NCBI RefSeq assembly: GCF_002891535.1
Contig: NZ_PDZR01000004.1
Coordinates: 119,812 to 183,811 of the forward strand
Length of the DNA stretch: 64,000 nt
Direction: 5' to 3'
DNA from: Methylocella silvestris
GTDB taxonomy: Bacteria; Pseudomonadota; Alphaproteobacteria; Rhizobiales; Beijerinckiaceae
The position numbers and the translations under genes are program-made. Shown here piece after piece: positions 26,043 through 34,824 of the stretch. The notes below the pieces were generated by a model that did no database searches, was not told the DNA's origin, and worked only from the letters and a program-made list of their open reading frames with translations. Every line of letters starts with the position of its first letter. Position 1 is the first letter of the stretch.

Positions 26043-26891
26043 TCAGGGCTCGAAATCGAGCCCGATGTCGAGGATCGGCGCGCTATGCGTCAGCCAGCCG
26101 AGCGAGATGACGTCGACCCCGGACGCCGCGACGGCAGGGGCCGACGCGGTGGTTATGCGTCCTGACGCTTCTGTGACGGCCCGCCCCGCGACGATCCTGA
26201 CGGCCTCCGTCAGCATGTCGGGGGTCATATTGTCGAGCAGGACCACGTCGACGCCCTCCTCCATCGCCTCGATCAGCTGTTGCAGCGTATCGACCTCAAG
26301 CTCGATCTTGACGAGATGTCCGGCGGCCGCTTTCGCGCGCCGCAACGCCTCGGCGACGCCGCCGGCGATAGCGACGTGATTGTCCTTGATCAATAGCGCG
26401 TCGTCGAGGCCGAAGCGATGGTTCGCGCCGCCGCCGGCGCGCACGGCATATTTCTCGACCGCCCTCAGCCCGGGAGTCGTCTTCCGCGTGCAGACGATCC
26501 TGGCCTTGTATCCCTTGACCGCCGCGACCACAGAGGCCGTGGCGGTGGCGACGCCGCTGAGATGAGAGAGAAAATTCAGCGCCGTCCGCTCCGCGGCAAG
26601 GACGCCGCGCGCCGGCCCGGTGATGACCGCAATCCGGTCGCCCGCCGCGACGCTGGAGCCGTCCTGACGCTCAATGCGGACAAAGATGCGCGGATCGATC
26701 AGCTCAAAAGCCAGCCGCGCAAGGTCGAGGCCCGCCACGACTCCCTGCTGCCGGGCTGCGAGAACCGCGCGCATGTTAAGGCTCGCCGGAGCGATGGCGT
26801 TCGAGGTGACGTCGCCCGCCTGACCAAGATCTTCCAGCAGGGAGCCGCGAACGAGCGGTTCGATCAACAATCTTGGCAGCGGCGCTAGCAT
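26043..26891 (-). CDS. nadC: Nicotinate-nucleotide pyrophosphorylase (carboxylating)
   Basis: A 282-residue quinolinate phosphoribosyltransferase, the third step of de novo NAD synthesis (quinolinate plus PRPP to nicotinate mononucleotide). Motifs: EDLGQAGDVTSNAI at the start, TALNFLSHLSGVAT, CTRKTTPGLRAVEKYAVRAGGG, HRFGLDDALLIKDNH and VDVVLLDNMTPDML. Length and order are normal. Last gene of the nadA-nadB-nadC run on the minus strand. Confidence 0.96.
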   Translation of the reverse strand: MLAPLPRLLIEPLVRGSLLEDLGQAGDVTSNAIAPASLNMRAVLAARQQGVVAGLDLARLAFELIDPRIFVRIERQDGSSVAAGDRIAVITGPARGVLAAERTALNFLSHLSGVATATASVVAAVKGYKARIVCTRKTTPGLRAVEKYAVRAGGGANHRFGLDDALLIKDNHVAIAGGVAEALRRAKAAAGHLVKIELEVDTLQQLIEAMEEGVDVVLLDNMTPDMLTEAVRIVAGRAVTEASGRITTASAPAVAASGVDVISLGWLTHSAPILDIGLDFEP

Positions 26892-26929
26892 CGCGCAGGG
26901 CTCATCTCACACCATGTCTGGGACGAATT

Positions 26930-28450
26930 TCAATCGGCCATTTCGGGAAGGAATTCCTCGGCCGCCCGCACCGCTTCGTCAAGCCGCAGCGTAGATCGGC
27001 GCGGGGCCGCCGCAAGGCCGGGATAATCGATTCGCGCATGGGCGCCGCGGCTTTCCTGCCGCCGCAGCGCCGCAACGGCGATCATCAGGCCGACGCTCGC
27101 CGCATCGCTCGCCGCCGCATCGGTGCGCGACAAGGCCAGCAGCGCGCCTGCGGCGCGGCGCAGGCCATCGCGTTCGCGCAGCACGCCGACGGCGCGCGAC
27201 ATGATTTTACGCACCGGCGCGGGATTTTGGGGGACAATCTGCAGCAGATGCTGTGACAGCTTGCGCCGGCGCGTCGGGCTCGTCGCCGCGACGTTCTCGG
27301 CGACGAAACCGCCGCAGACAACCGCCTCGAGCAACGAATTGCTGGCGAGCCGGTTCGCTCCGTGAAGTCCGGTGCAGGCCGCTTCCCCGCAGGCCCAAAG
27401 TCCTTCGATGGAACTGCGGCCGGCAAGATCCACCTTGATCCCGCCCATATGGTAATGCGCCGCCGGGCGGATCGGAATTGGCTGCGTCGCGGGATCTATG
27501 CCCATGGCGTGGCAGAAGCCGGTGATCGCGGGGAATTTTTCCGCAAAACGGGAGCCGACGGCTTCCCTCGCGTCGAGGAAGACGCGATGACCTGCCGTCA
27601 GTTGCGCGAACACCGCCCGGGCGACGATATCCCGCGGCGCCAGTTCTTTGCCCGGCGTCTGCGCCATGAATCTGTGGCCGCGCTCATCAACGAGGACAGC
27701 GCCTTCGCCGCGCACGGTTTCGCTGATGAGCTTTAGCGGAAACTCATCGCTGTCGAGCGCGGTCGGATGAAATTGCACGAATTCGAGGTCGGCCATCTCC
27801 GCCCCGGCCCGCGCCGCGAGCACGAGTCCCGAGCCAAACGATCCGGCCGGATTGGTGCCATGTAGATAGAGCCCGCCGACGCCGCCCGTTGCAATCACGA
27901 CGCTGTTGCAGGCGATCAGCAGCGGCTCGCCCTCGGCTTCTGCGACAATGCCCGCGACGGCGCCATCCTCGACAATGAGGCGATGCGCTTCGACGCCTTC
28001 GAGCAAGGTGATCGAAGGCGTGTTGCGCGCGCGGGCGACCATTGCCCGCATGATTTCGCGACCGCTCCCATCGCCGCCGGCGTGGACGATGCGCCGGCGC
28101 GAATGCGCCGCCTCGAGGCCGAGCATCAGGCGTCCTTCGGCGTCACGGTCGAAGGGCGCGCCGAGCTTTAGCAGATTTTCGATCGCCGCCGGCGCCGCGG
28201 CGAGAATGGCCTTCGCCGCCACGGCGTCGCAAAGGCCGTCGCCCGCCTTCAGCGTATCGGCAAGATGCAAGGCCAGATCGTCGTCAGGCCCGACGCTGGC
28301 GGCGACGCCGCCCTGCGCCAGCACGCTCGAGGCTTCCGTTCCAAGCTGCGCTTTGCTGAGGAGGATTACCGGGGCCGGCGCGAGCGCGAGCGCCGCCGAA
28401 AGGCCGGCGAGCCCGCCGCCTATGATGATGCAAGCGCCTGTCGCGTCCAT
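26930..28450 (-). CDS. nadB: L-aspartate oxidase
   Basis: A 506-residue flavoprotein that oxidises aspartate to iminoaspartate for quinolinate synthesis. FAD-binding IIIGGGLAGLSAALAL near the start, then SSVLAQGGVAASVGPDDDLALH, HSRRRIVHAGGDGSG, EFVQFHPTAL, FMAQTPGKELAPRDIVARAV and HYHMGGIKVDLAGRSSIEGLWACGEAACTGLHGANRLASNSLLEA. The ATG at 28450 was chosen because the dinucleotide-binding fold begins right after it. The gene lies 56 bp downstream of nadA. Confidence 0.96.
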   Translation of the reverse strand: MDATGACIIIGGGLAGLSAALALAPAPVILLSKAQLGTEASSVLAQGGVAASVGPDDDLALHLADTLKAGDGLCDAVAAKAILAAAPAAIENLLKLGAPFDRDAEGRLMLGLEAAHSRRRIVHAGGDGSGREIMRAMVARARNTPSITLLEGVEAHRLIVEDGAVAGIVAEAEGEPLLIACNSVVIATGGVGGLYLHGTNPAGSFGSGLVLAARAGAEMADLEFVQFHPTALDSDEFPLKLISETVRGEGAVLVDERGHRFMAQTPGKELAPRDIVARAVFAQLTAGHRVFLDAREAVGSRFAEKFPAITGFCHAMGIDPATQPIPIRPAAHYHMGGIKVDLAGRSSIEGLWACGEAACTGLHGANRLASNSLLEAVVCGGFVAENVAATSPTRRRKLSQHLLQIVPQNPAPVRKIMSRAVGVLRERDGLRRAAGALLALSRTDAAASDAASVGLMIAVAALRRQESRGAHARIDYPGLAAAPRRSTLRLDEAVRAAEEFLPEMAD

Positions 28451-28506
28451 CGTGATTGACCTGCCATGATCTGATTTTGAGAGACGAGCCGAAACCGCGC
28501 AGCGGG

Positions 28507-29544
28507 CTATTTGACCGCCAGCATGCGTTCGACCGCCAGCCGGGCCCGGTCGGCGACGCTCGGGTCGATCTCGACCGCGTGCTGCATCGTCTCCAGCGAG
28601 CGCCTGATGTTGCGCAGCGTGATCTTCTTCATATGCGGGCAGAGATTGCAGGGCCGCACGAAGTCGAGATCCGGGTGCAGCACGGCGATATTGTCGCTCA
28701 TCGAGCATTCGGTGAGGAGCACCAGTTTGGCCGGACGCTCCCGCGAGACATAGGCCTGCATCGCCGCGGTCGAGCCGGAAAAATCAGCCTCCGCCACGAC
28801 TTCGGGGGCGCATTCGGGATGGGCCAGCACGACGACGCCGGGGTAATCCTCGCGCAGATCGCGCACCTCCTGCGCGGTAAACAGCTCATGCACCTCGCAA
28901 TGGCCGGACCAGGTGATGATCTTGACGTCCGTCTGCGCCGCGATGTTGCGAGCAAGAAATTCGTCCGGCAGCATGATGACGCGGTCGACGCCCAGCGATT
29001 CAACGACGGCCTTGGCGTTGCCGGAGGTGCAGCAGATATCGGATTCGGCCTTCACTGCGGCCGAGGTGTTGACATAAGTGACGACCGGGACGCCGGGATA
29101 GGCTGCGCGCAGGCGCCGGACATCTGTCGGCGTGATCGAGTCGGCGAGCGAGCAGCCAGCCCCCAAGTCAGGGATCAGCACAGTCTTGCTCGGATTGAGG
29201 AGTTTCGCCGTCTCGGCCATGAAATGCACGCCGGCGAGCACAATGACGTCGGCGTCGACGGTCATCGCTTCCCGCGCCAGGGCAAGGCTATCGCCGACGA
29301 TATCCGATACGCAGTGAAAAATTTCCGGCGTCTGATAATTATGCGCCAACACGACGGCGTTGCGCGTGCGCTTCAGTGTCATGATAGCGTCGATCTCGGC
29401 GGCATAGACTGGCCACTCGATCGCCGGCACGGCGTGGCTGACCTTGGCATAAAGGTCGCGCGCAGAGGGCGCTTGGGGTTTGGGCGTAAAGGAGTGACCT
29501 TCGCCGCGAATCGTTGAACGCAATACTTCCGCCGGCGAAGCCAT
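28507..29544 (-). CDS. nadA: Quinolinate synthase NadA
   Basis: A 345-residue [4Fe-4S] enzyme that condenses iminoaspartate with dihydroxyacetone phosphate. Conserved [20 protein letters not shown], and cluster cysteines in [17 protein letters not shown] and [12 protein letters not shown] are visible. It heads the nadABC operon. Two 17-nt operator-like sites lie within 60 bp upstream of the ATG, and the gene of a Nudix-type regulator ends immediately upstream of them. Confidence 0.96.
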   Translation of the reverse strand: MASPAEVLRSTIRGEGHSFTPKPQAPSARDLYAKVSHAVPAIEWPVYAAEIDAIMTLKRTRNAVVLAHNYQTPEIFHCVSDIVGDSLALAREAMTVDADVIVLAGVHFMAETAKLLNPSKTVLIPDLGAGCSLADSITPTDVRRLRAAYPGVPVVTYVNTSAAVKAESDICCTSGNAKAVVESLGVDRVIMLPDEFLARNIAAQTDVKIITWSGHCEVHELFTAQEVRDLREDYPGVVVLAHPECAPEVVAEADFSGSTAAMQAYVSRERPAKLVLLTECSMSDNIAVLHPDLDFVRPCNLCPHMKKITLRNIRRSLETMQHAVEIDPSVADRARLAVERMLAVK

Positions 29545-29550
29545 AGGCTT

Positions 29551-29567
29551 ATACTCCCTGTGAGCAT
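29551..29567. promoter_or_regulatory. nad operator, site 1
   Basis: ATACTCCCTGTGAGCAT, a partial palindrome (ATACTC / GAGcAT) 7 bp upstream of the nadA start. The same pattern, ATACTC-N5-cAGCAT, is repeated on the opposite strand at 29579-29595. Probably bound by the adjacent regulator. Confidence 0.6.
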
Positions 29568-29578
29568 TATTGTATCAT

Positions 29579-29595
29579 ATGCTGGGGATGAGTAT
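29579..29595. promoter_or_regulatory. nad operator, site 2
   Basis: On the minus strand ATACTCATCCCCAGCAT, the same arms as site 1 in inverted orientation, with centres 28 bp apart. A TTGACA hexamer lies beside it on the minus strand (29607-29602). Confidence 0.6.
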
Positions 29596-29603
29596 AAGAT
29601 TTG

Positions 29604-30578
29604 TCAAGCCTTGGAGATCGGAAGCTTGGTGCCGACGATCGCCCGTTCGGTGAAGACGGCGCGCCGGAATCGAAACAATTTGGCCGGCCTTCCCCCTGTA
29701 TCTTGAGCGGCTTGGCCGGTTTCCTCGACGAGCTCCTGCTGCTCGATGAGACGACGAAAATTCTGCTTATGCACCAGCCGGCCAGCCAGCGCCTCGACAC
29801 AGCGCTGTAGCTGCAACAGCGTAAAAGTCTCGGGCATCAGCTCGAACACGACAGGATGATATTTGATTTTCGCTCGCAGCCGCGCGATGCCGGTGGCGAG
29901 AATGCGGCGATGATCGAGGATCATCGGGCGACCGCCTGTCGTCGCCGCCCGTCCCGGCAGGGCCGAGGCCGGTCCCGATTCAGCGATAAGGCCCGCCTCG
30001 AACAAAAGCTCATAGCGCTGCAATACGAGGTCTTCGTTCCAGGGCCGCCCGTCGAGCCCAAACGTGATCGAGGCGCGCTGCAGCCTGGTCTGGCGCTGCT
30101 CCAGCTCGCGCGCCGCCTCGATCCAGTCGCGCAGGCGCGGCTCAAGCTCTCGCGCAATCATCGCAGGCGTCCCGATGCGGTGATCCTCCCAGGGAAAATA
30201 GGCGTACCAGCTGCCCCAGCCCGCCTCGCTCTCGCCTGAGGCGCGCTGCTCGCGCGTCAGCCCGAGATAACTGATCGAGATCACCTGCTGCTCGACGCCG
30301 GCGCGGTCCCTGTCGGCGAAGGTGTAAAGCTGCTCCATATAACCGAGCGGCAGGCTGGTCTGCCTCTCGACCCAGGCGCGCAGCCCCGATTGCAGCGAGC
30401 GGTGGCCGACCTGGAACGGCCCGGAGGGCAGCGCGCCCTCGTCCTCGATAGTCAGCACGCGCGGGTCGCCGTTGGTCACGGCGACAGTCACGGCGATGAG
30501 ATCGACGGCGATCGCCTGCCCCGCCGCGAACGAGGACGGCGCAACCTTCTTGATTCCATCCCTTTCAAGCGTCTGCAT
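29604..30578 (-). CDS. Nudix-related NAD biosynthesis regulator (NadQ/NrtR-like)
   Basis: A 324-residue protein with an N-terminal Nudix-like fold lacking an intact Nudix box (VDLIAVTVAVTNGDPRVL ... LPLGYMEQLYTFADRDR) and a C-terminal winged-helix region (TFTLLQLQRCVEALAGRLVHKQNFRRLIEQQELV ... GGRPAKLFRFR). That architecture is shared by NrtR and the alphaproteobacterial COG4111 protein NadQ, repressors of NAD synthesis genes. Its stop lies next to the nad operator pair, supporting control of nadABC. NadQ is the likelier assignment because of lineage and length. Confidence 0.8.
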   Translation of the reverse strand: MQTLERDGIKKVAPSSFAAGQAIAVDLIAVTVAVTNGDPRVLTIEDEGALPSGPFQVGHRSLQSGLRAWVERQTSLPLGYMEQLYTFADRDRAGVEQQVISISYLGLTREQRASGESEAGWGSWYAYFPWEDHRIGTPAMIARELEPRLRDWIEAARELEQRQTRLQRASITFGLDGRPWNEDLVLQRYELLFEAGLIAESGPASALPGRAATTGGRPMILDHRRILATGIARLRAKIKYHPVVFELMPETFTLLQLQRCVEALAGRLVHKQNFRRLIEQQELVEETGQAAQDTGGRPAKLFRFRRAVFTERAIVGTKLPISKA

Positions 30579-30658
30579 CCGTGTTCGCCCGCTCCAAGAC
30601 GGAAGTCTTCCGTAGTCTAGTGATTGATCGTTTTTCCGCCAGTAAAGTCGGTAAGAGA

Positions 30659-31033
30659 TTAACCGAAATCAAGCTCGACCGCGGCGACGACATGACGCGG
30701 CCAGCGCCATGGCGCGACGAACACCGCATCGCCGCGCAAGGTCATCGCCGCTGCCTGGGGATGCGCCGCCAGCCAGACCCTCGCCGCCCTGCAAATGCGC
30801 CTCCGTTTCTGCGACGTGATCGCCTGCAGCGCGCCATCCATGGTTGGGCGCGCCTTGACCTCGACGAAAGCGATCGTGTCGCCGCGCCGCGCGATGATGT
30901 CGATCTCGCCGCCATGAATGCGGTAGCCGCGCTCAAGGATCGCGTAACGCTTCAGGCGCAGAGCGAGGATCGCCGCCCGCTCGGCCATCCTGCCTTGCCA
31001 CAGCGCGGCGCGCCGGTCGTCCGCATCACGCAT
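30659..31033 (-). CDS. yraN: YraN/UPF0102 family endonuclease-like protein
   Basis: A 124-residue member of the UPF0102 family with a restriction-endonuclease-like core: GEIDIIARRGDTIAFVEVKAR carries the D-EVK pattern of the nuclease active site, preceded by a conserved YRIHGG. Its biological substrate is unknown. It follows rsmI on the same strand, with the lpoA-like gene on the other side of rsmI, the neighbourhood also found in E. coli (yraL-lpoA-yraN). Confidence 0.9.
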   Translation of the reverse strand: MRDADDRRAALWQGRMAERAAILALRLKRYAILERGYRIHGGEIDIIARRGDTIAFVEVKARPTMDGALQAITSQKRRRICRAARVWLAAHPQAAAMTLRGDAVFVAPWRWPRHVVAAVELDFG

Positions 31034-31122
31034 GGCGTTAACGCGCGCGCCGGCCGGGCGAAGCCCGCGCCAAACGCATAGCTTTGGTCATGCTGTCGGG
31101 TCCGGGCATGGCGTCGCCAAAA

Positions 31123-32112
31123 TCAATCTGTCTTTTCGCCCGTCTTGTTTCGCGATTCCGACGAGCCCGTCAATTCGATTGCCCTGGCATAGACCTTGCG
31201 GCGCGGCTGGCCGGTTGCCGCCGAGACGATCGCCGCGGCGTCCTTGACCGAAAGCGTCTGAAGCGCGTCCGTCAACCGCGCGTCGATTTCATCCTGATTG
31301 TCAGACACGGCGCGGGCGTCGGGCGGGCCAACAAGCAACACGATCTCGCCCTTCGGCGGTCCTTCTGACTGAAGCGCGGCGGCAAGCTCCGGCAGGGGAG
31401 CGCGGCGCACCGTCTCGTAATATTTGGTGAGTTCGCGAGCGAGCGCTGCGTCGCGCGGACCAAGCACTGCGGCAAGATCGGCCACTGTCTCGACGATCCG
31501 GCGCGGCGATTCGAAGAACACCAGGGTTCCTGGAATAGGCGCGAGTTCGGCGATGCGTTGGCGCCGCGCCGCTGATTTCGGCGGCAGGAAGCCTTCAAAG
31601 AAAAACCGGTCCGTCGGCAGGCCGGCCACCACAAGCGCGGCGAGCACGGCGGAGGCCCCGGGGACCGAGATGACCTCGATATTCTGCGCCAGCGCATCGG
31701 CGACCAGGCGATAGCCGGGGTCGGAGACGAGCGGCGTTCCGGCGTCGGAGACGAGGGCGAGCGCGCCGCCGCCGGCAAGCCGGGCAAGCAGATGCGGGCG
31801 CATGACCGCCGCATTGTGCTCATGATAGGCGACGAGGGGCGTCGCGATGCCGTAATGGGCGAGCAGCGTTTTCGTCACGCGCGTGTCTTCGGCGACGACG
31901 GCGTCGGCGGCGGCAAGCGTCGCCAGTGCACGGAAGGAGATGTCGCCGAGGTTGCCGATCGGCGTGGCGACGACATGCAGGCCCTTGCGGATCGGCTCAG
32001 CCTCCGCACGAAGTCCGAAGGCGGTGAATGCGCTGGAGGCCCCGCTATCCGGCTTTGCAGCCGCATCAGCGCGAAAATCAGCGCTTTTGCGTTCTCTGTC
32101 GCTGAGGCTCAT
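31123..32112 (-). CDS. rsmI: 16S rRNA 2'-O-ribose C1402 methyltransferase
   Basis: A 329-residue SAM-dependent enzyme that modifies C1402 in the ribosomal P site. Motifs: HVVATPIGNLGDISFRAL, AEDTRVTKTLLAHYGI, LVSDAGTPLVSDPGYRLV, SVPGASAVLAALVVAGLPTD and FFEGFLP. An extra disordered 40-residue N-terminus precedes the catalytic domain. It is divergent from the lpoA-like lipoprotein gene. Confidence 0.95.
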   Translation of the reverse strand: MSLSDRERKSADFRADAAAKPDSGASSAFTAFGLRAEAEPIRKGLHVVATPIGNLGDISFRALATLAAADAVVAEDTRVTKTLLAHYGIATPLVAYHEHNAAVMRPHLLARLAGGGALALVSDAGTPLVSDPGYRLVADALAQNIEVISVPGASAVLAALVVAGLPTDRFFFEGFLPPKSAARRQRIAELAPIPGTLVFFESPRRIVETVADLAAVLGPRDAALARELTKYYETVRRAPLPELAAALQSEGPPKGEIVLLVGPPDARAVSDNQDEIDARLTDALQTLSVKDAAAIVSAATGQPRRKVYARAIELTGSSESRNKTGEKTD

Positions 32113-32140
32113 GGCCCATCCTGCCGTAAAAAAAGCACTG

Positions 32141-32179
32141 TCGTTCTTTAAAACATTCTTTCGTTCTATTTATAGAACG
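32141..32179. promoter_or_regulatory. Operator-like repeats between rsmI and the lipoprotein gene
   Basis: TCGTTCT occurs at 32141-32147 and again at 32161-32167, 20 bp apart. The second copy is part of an 18-bp palindrome, CGTTCTAT-TT-ATAGAACG (32162-32179). The placement in the shared upstream region suggests a transcription factor site; the factor is unknown. Confidence 0.4.
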
Positions 32180-32402
32180 TCGGCGCGCATTTGGCAAGAA
32201 AGCGCTTTGAGCCGGGTTGCCCGCGCGGCGATTTTATGACTGAAACGAGCGTCCGAATTTATGCTAACACAATTTTAGGCTTTCTTTCCGCCAGCGCATC
32301 CGCCGGCTGAAAAACGTGAGTGAAGCGACTGCAACTGATGATCAACCCCAGCCGTCAGACTCAGCCGGGCCGCGCGTCCAGGACCATTGCCGGAGACCGC
32401 GC

Positions 32403-33614
32403 ATGAACGCCTGGCCGCGGCTATCCCAACGGCGCCTTCCCCTCGCACTTTTCGGCGCTGCCGCGCTTGCCTTTGGCCTTGCGGCCTGCGGCCCGTCGGG
32501 CGGCCCTGTCGTGCGCGCGCCTTCCGACACGATCGCCAGCCAGCCGGTCGCGCCGCCCAGCGCCCAGGGGGAGCGGATCGGCTCCGGCCCGGTCAAGGTC
32601 GCCTTGGTGCTGCCTCTGACTCAGACGTCGGGAAGCCCCAGCGTCGTCGGCGCGTCGCTGCGCAACGCGGCCGAACTCGCGCTGAACGAGGCCGGCGGCA
32701 ATGATCTGACCCTGATCGTGAAGGACGACCGCTCGACGCAGGATGGGGCGCGGATCGCCGCGCAGGAGGCGGTGGCCGAAGGCGCGGATCTCATCGTCGG
32801 GCCGCTGTTCGCGCCGGACGTGCGGGAAGTCGGGCGGGTCGCGCGCGGCGCCGGAAAATCGGTGATCGCCTTTTCGACCGACTCATCAACCGGCGGCAGC
32901 GGCGTCTATCTGTTGTCGTTCCTGGTTGATTCCTACGTCAATCGCATTGTCGATTATGCCGCTTCACGCGGCAAGAAATCTATGGCGGCGCTCATCCCGC
33001 AGAATGATTACGGCCGCGTGGCTGAAGCCGCGTTTCAACAAGCGGCGGCGCGCAACGGCGTTCGCGTGATGACGATCGAACATTTTCAGGCGCAAACGCT
33101 TGCCGCCTCGATCCAAAAAATCGCTGCGCTCGGGGATCAGATCGACGCGCTGTTCATCCCCGAGCAGGCCGACGCCATGCCGGCGGTGTCTCAGGCGCTG
33201 ACGGCGGCGGGATTGAACTCCAAGCAAGTCCAGATCCTCGGCACCGGCCTTTGGAACGATGCGCGTGTATTGAAGCTGCCGGCGCTGCAGGGGGCCTGGT
33301 TTTCCGCTCCGGAAAACGGCGGCTATAACGCCTTTTCGACCCGCTATGCGGCAAAATATGGCTCTGATCCGGCGCGCATCGCCACCCTTGGATATGACGC
33401 TGTTTCACTCGCGGCGGCGCTCGCCCATACGCAAGGTTCGCAGCGCTATTCGGAAAGCGTCCTCACCAACCGGTCCGGCTTCAACGGAGCCGACGGCGTT
33501 TTTCGCTTCCTGCCCGACGGCTCCAACGAGCGCGGCCTTGCGGTGTTGCAAATCGACAATGGGGCGACGACGCCGATCAGTCCGGCCCCGCATTCCTTCG
33601 CGGGAGCCAGTTGA
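32403..33614 (+). CDS. LpoA-like lipoprotein with periplasmic-binding fold
   Basis: A 403-residue lipoprotein. The lipobox LAAC lies near residue 28, followed by a type I periplasmic-binding domain of the Leu/Ile/Val receptor kind (VKVALVLPLTQTSGSPSVVGASLRNAAELAL, DLTLIVKDDRSTQDGARIAAQEAV, LIVGPLFAPD). Its position beside rsmI and yraN is that of LpoA (YraM), an activator of penicillin-binding proteins, although a branched-chain amino acid receptor origin is also possible. The ATG at 32403 starts the signal peptide. Confidence 0.82.
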   Translation: MNAWPRLSQRRLPLALFGAAALAFGLAACGPSGGPVVRAPSDTIASQPVAPPSAQGERIGSGPVKVALVLPLTQTSGSPSVVGASLRNAAELALNEAGGNDLTLIVKDDRSTQDGARIAAQEAVAEGADLIVGPLFAPDVREVGRVARGAGKSVIAFSTDSSTGGSGVYLLSFLVDSYVNRIVDYAASRGKKSMAALIPQNDYGRVAEAAFQQAAARNGVRVMTIEHFQAQTLAASIQKIAALGDQIDALFIPEQADAMPAVSQALTAAGLNSKQVQILGTGLWNDARVLKLPALQGAWFSAPENGGYNAFSTRYAAKYGSDPARIATLGYDAVSLAAALAHTQGSQRYSESVLTNRSGFNGADGVFRFLPDGSNERGLAVLQIDNGATTPISPAPHSFAGAS

Positions 33615-33623
33615 GCGTACGCC

Positions 33624-33779
33624 TCACTGAACGACAAACATCATCAAGCCGGACAGCGCCACCAGCGCCAGCCCGCCGAGCAACAGATAGCGGACCGGCG
33701 CCTCGGGAAGCAGGTGACGCTGATCCGCCCTGTGGTTGACAACAGGAGAGGCGGGATTTTTGAAGGGGTGTTGATCCAT
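33624..33779 (-). CDS. Small single-helix membrane protein, unknown
   Basis: A 51-residue protein from an ATG at 33779 (MDQHPFKNPASPVVNHR) with one C-terminal membrane helix (YLLLGGLALVALSGLMMFVV). The family is not known. It is downstream of the DUF892 gene in the same direction, about 60 bp apart, and may belong to the same stress-associated unit. AAAGGCGGCGG precedes the ATG. Confidence 0.5.
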   Translation of the reverse strand: MDQHPFKNPASPVVNHRADQRHLLPEAPVRYLLLGGLALVALSGLMMFVVQ

Positions 33780-33841
33780 CGCCGCCGCCTTTCCGCTATG
33801 TCTGCCGACCAAGGCGCCGCTCGCCCCTAAGCGGTCGCCGG

Positions 33842-34330
33842 TTAAGCCGCTGCTTTATTGACGCTCTGCACCGCAAGCTTTGACAGAGCGGCGTCAGTTT
33901 TCTTTTCTTCGTCCAGGGTCTGGCGCAACAGCCCAGCCGCCTCCTGCATGCCAAGTTGCTCGGCCCAGGCGATCAAGGCGCCATAACGGGCGATCTCGTA
34001 ATGCTCGACCGTCTGCGCCGCGGCGAGAACGCTGGCGTCACGAACTTCCTTGTCGTCGATATCTTCCAAAGCTTCCTTGCCCTCGGCAAGAATTCCGTCC
34101 ATCGCCTCACAGCGGATGCCGCGCGCCGCAACGCCGCAGCTTTCAAAGATCGTCTCCAACCTCTCGATTTGCTGCTCCGTCTCGCCGCGGTGCTTCTCAA
34201 AAGCCTGCTTGAGCTCCGGCGAGTCTACGCCTTTTGCCATTTTAGGCAGCGATTTGTAGATCTGTCGCTCGGCGTAATAGATATCCTTGAGCGTGTGGAG
34301 AAAAAGGTCATTCATCGATTTAATGGGCAT
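33842..34330 (-). CDS. Ferritin-like DUF892 (YciF-type) protein
   Basis: A 162-residue all-helical protein of the YciF/DUF892 family: LFLHTLKDIYYAERQIYKSLPKM, EKHRGETEQQIERLETIFE, EHYEIARYGALIAWAEQLG. Glutamates and histidines spaced along the helices (YAERQ, HRGETEQQ, EHYE) are the putative di-iron ligands of this ferritin-like fold. YciF genes belong to stress regulons in several bacteria, which fits the neighbouring general stress locus. Biochemical role is not settled. Confidence 0.9.
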   Translation of the reverse strand: MPIKSMNDLFLHTLKDIYYAERQIYKSLPKMAKGVDSPELKQAFEKHRGETEQQIERLETIFESCGVAARGIRCEAMDGILAEGKEALEDIDDKEVRDASVLAAAQTVEHYEIARYGALIAWAEQLGMQEAAGLLRQTLDEEKKTDAALSKLAVQSVNKAAA

Positions 34331-34444
34331 GGTCGCTTCTCACATCTGTTTCGGGTTGAAACTGGCAAGGAAAAGCGCGAAGCGGCATAAGGTTCATTTT
34401 GCAATTGGGGTTTTCGCCGGCGTTCAACCACCGGACCCGAGACA

Positions 34445-34469
34445 GGAACCGCCGAGGCAGGCGCACGTT
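34445..34469 (+). promoter_or_regulatory. EcfG-dependent promoter of the proline-rich gene
   Basis: GGAAC (34445-34449), 16 nt, CGTT (34466-34469): an exact match to the alphaproteobacterial general-stress promoter, the same as the one before nepR-ecfG at 36934-36958. Confidence 0.75.
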
Positions 34470-34511
34470 AGCGGTGCTCTCTCTTTGTCGCTGCACAATA
34501 AGGACATCGTC

Positions 34512-34745
34512 TTGCCTCTTGAAAGCGCGCTCACATTGCAACAAGCGCCAAAGCCTCCCGGTCCCGAACCGCAGCCGGATGTTACGCCCGGAAATTTTCC
34601 CCCGCCTCCAGGCCCAGATATTCCGGCTCCAGATCCCGCTCCGCTCCCGGTCGACAACCCCGGCGACCTGCCCCTCCCGCCGATCACCGATCCGCCGCCG
34701 GGCGATCCCGCGGACCCGACCAACATGCCGCTTCGCAGCGCTTGA
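34512..34745 (+). CDS. Small proline-rich protein, function unknown
   Basis: A 77-residue protein made largely of Pro with Asp, Gly and Ala (PPPPGPDIPAPDPAPLPVDN, PLPPITDPPPGDPADP). The frame is open further upstream, but an exact EcfG promoter at 34445-34469 places the transcript start near 34476, so initiation at the TTG at 34512 is proposed; AAGGA lies seven bases before it. No signal peptide is seen with this start. The composition suggests an extended, disordered protein. A probable general stress gene; existence is inferred from promoter, binding site and open frame together. Confidence 0.5.
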   Translation: MPLESALTLQQAPKPPGPEPQPDVTPGNFPPPPGPDIPAPDPAPLPVDNPGDLPLPPITDPPPGDPADPTNMPLRSA

Positions 34746-34824
34746 CCGTCTGGCCGGCGCGAGGAACCATTCAATAAGACGTCGAGTTCATTTTGGATTG
34801 GGAAGAGCGCTGGGAGTTCCGCGT

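Noticed and set aside
34287..34511. N-terminal extension of the proline-rich protein
   Set aside because: It overlaps the DUF892 gene and its promoter region, lies upstream of the predicted transcript start, and has a different composition.
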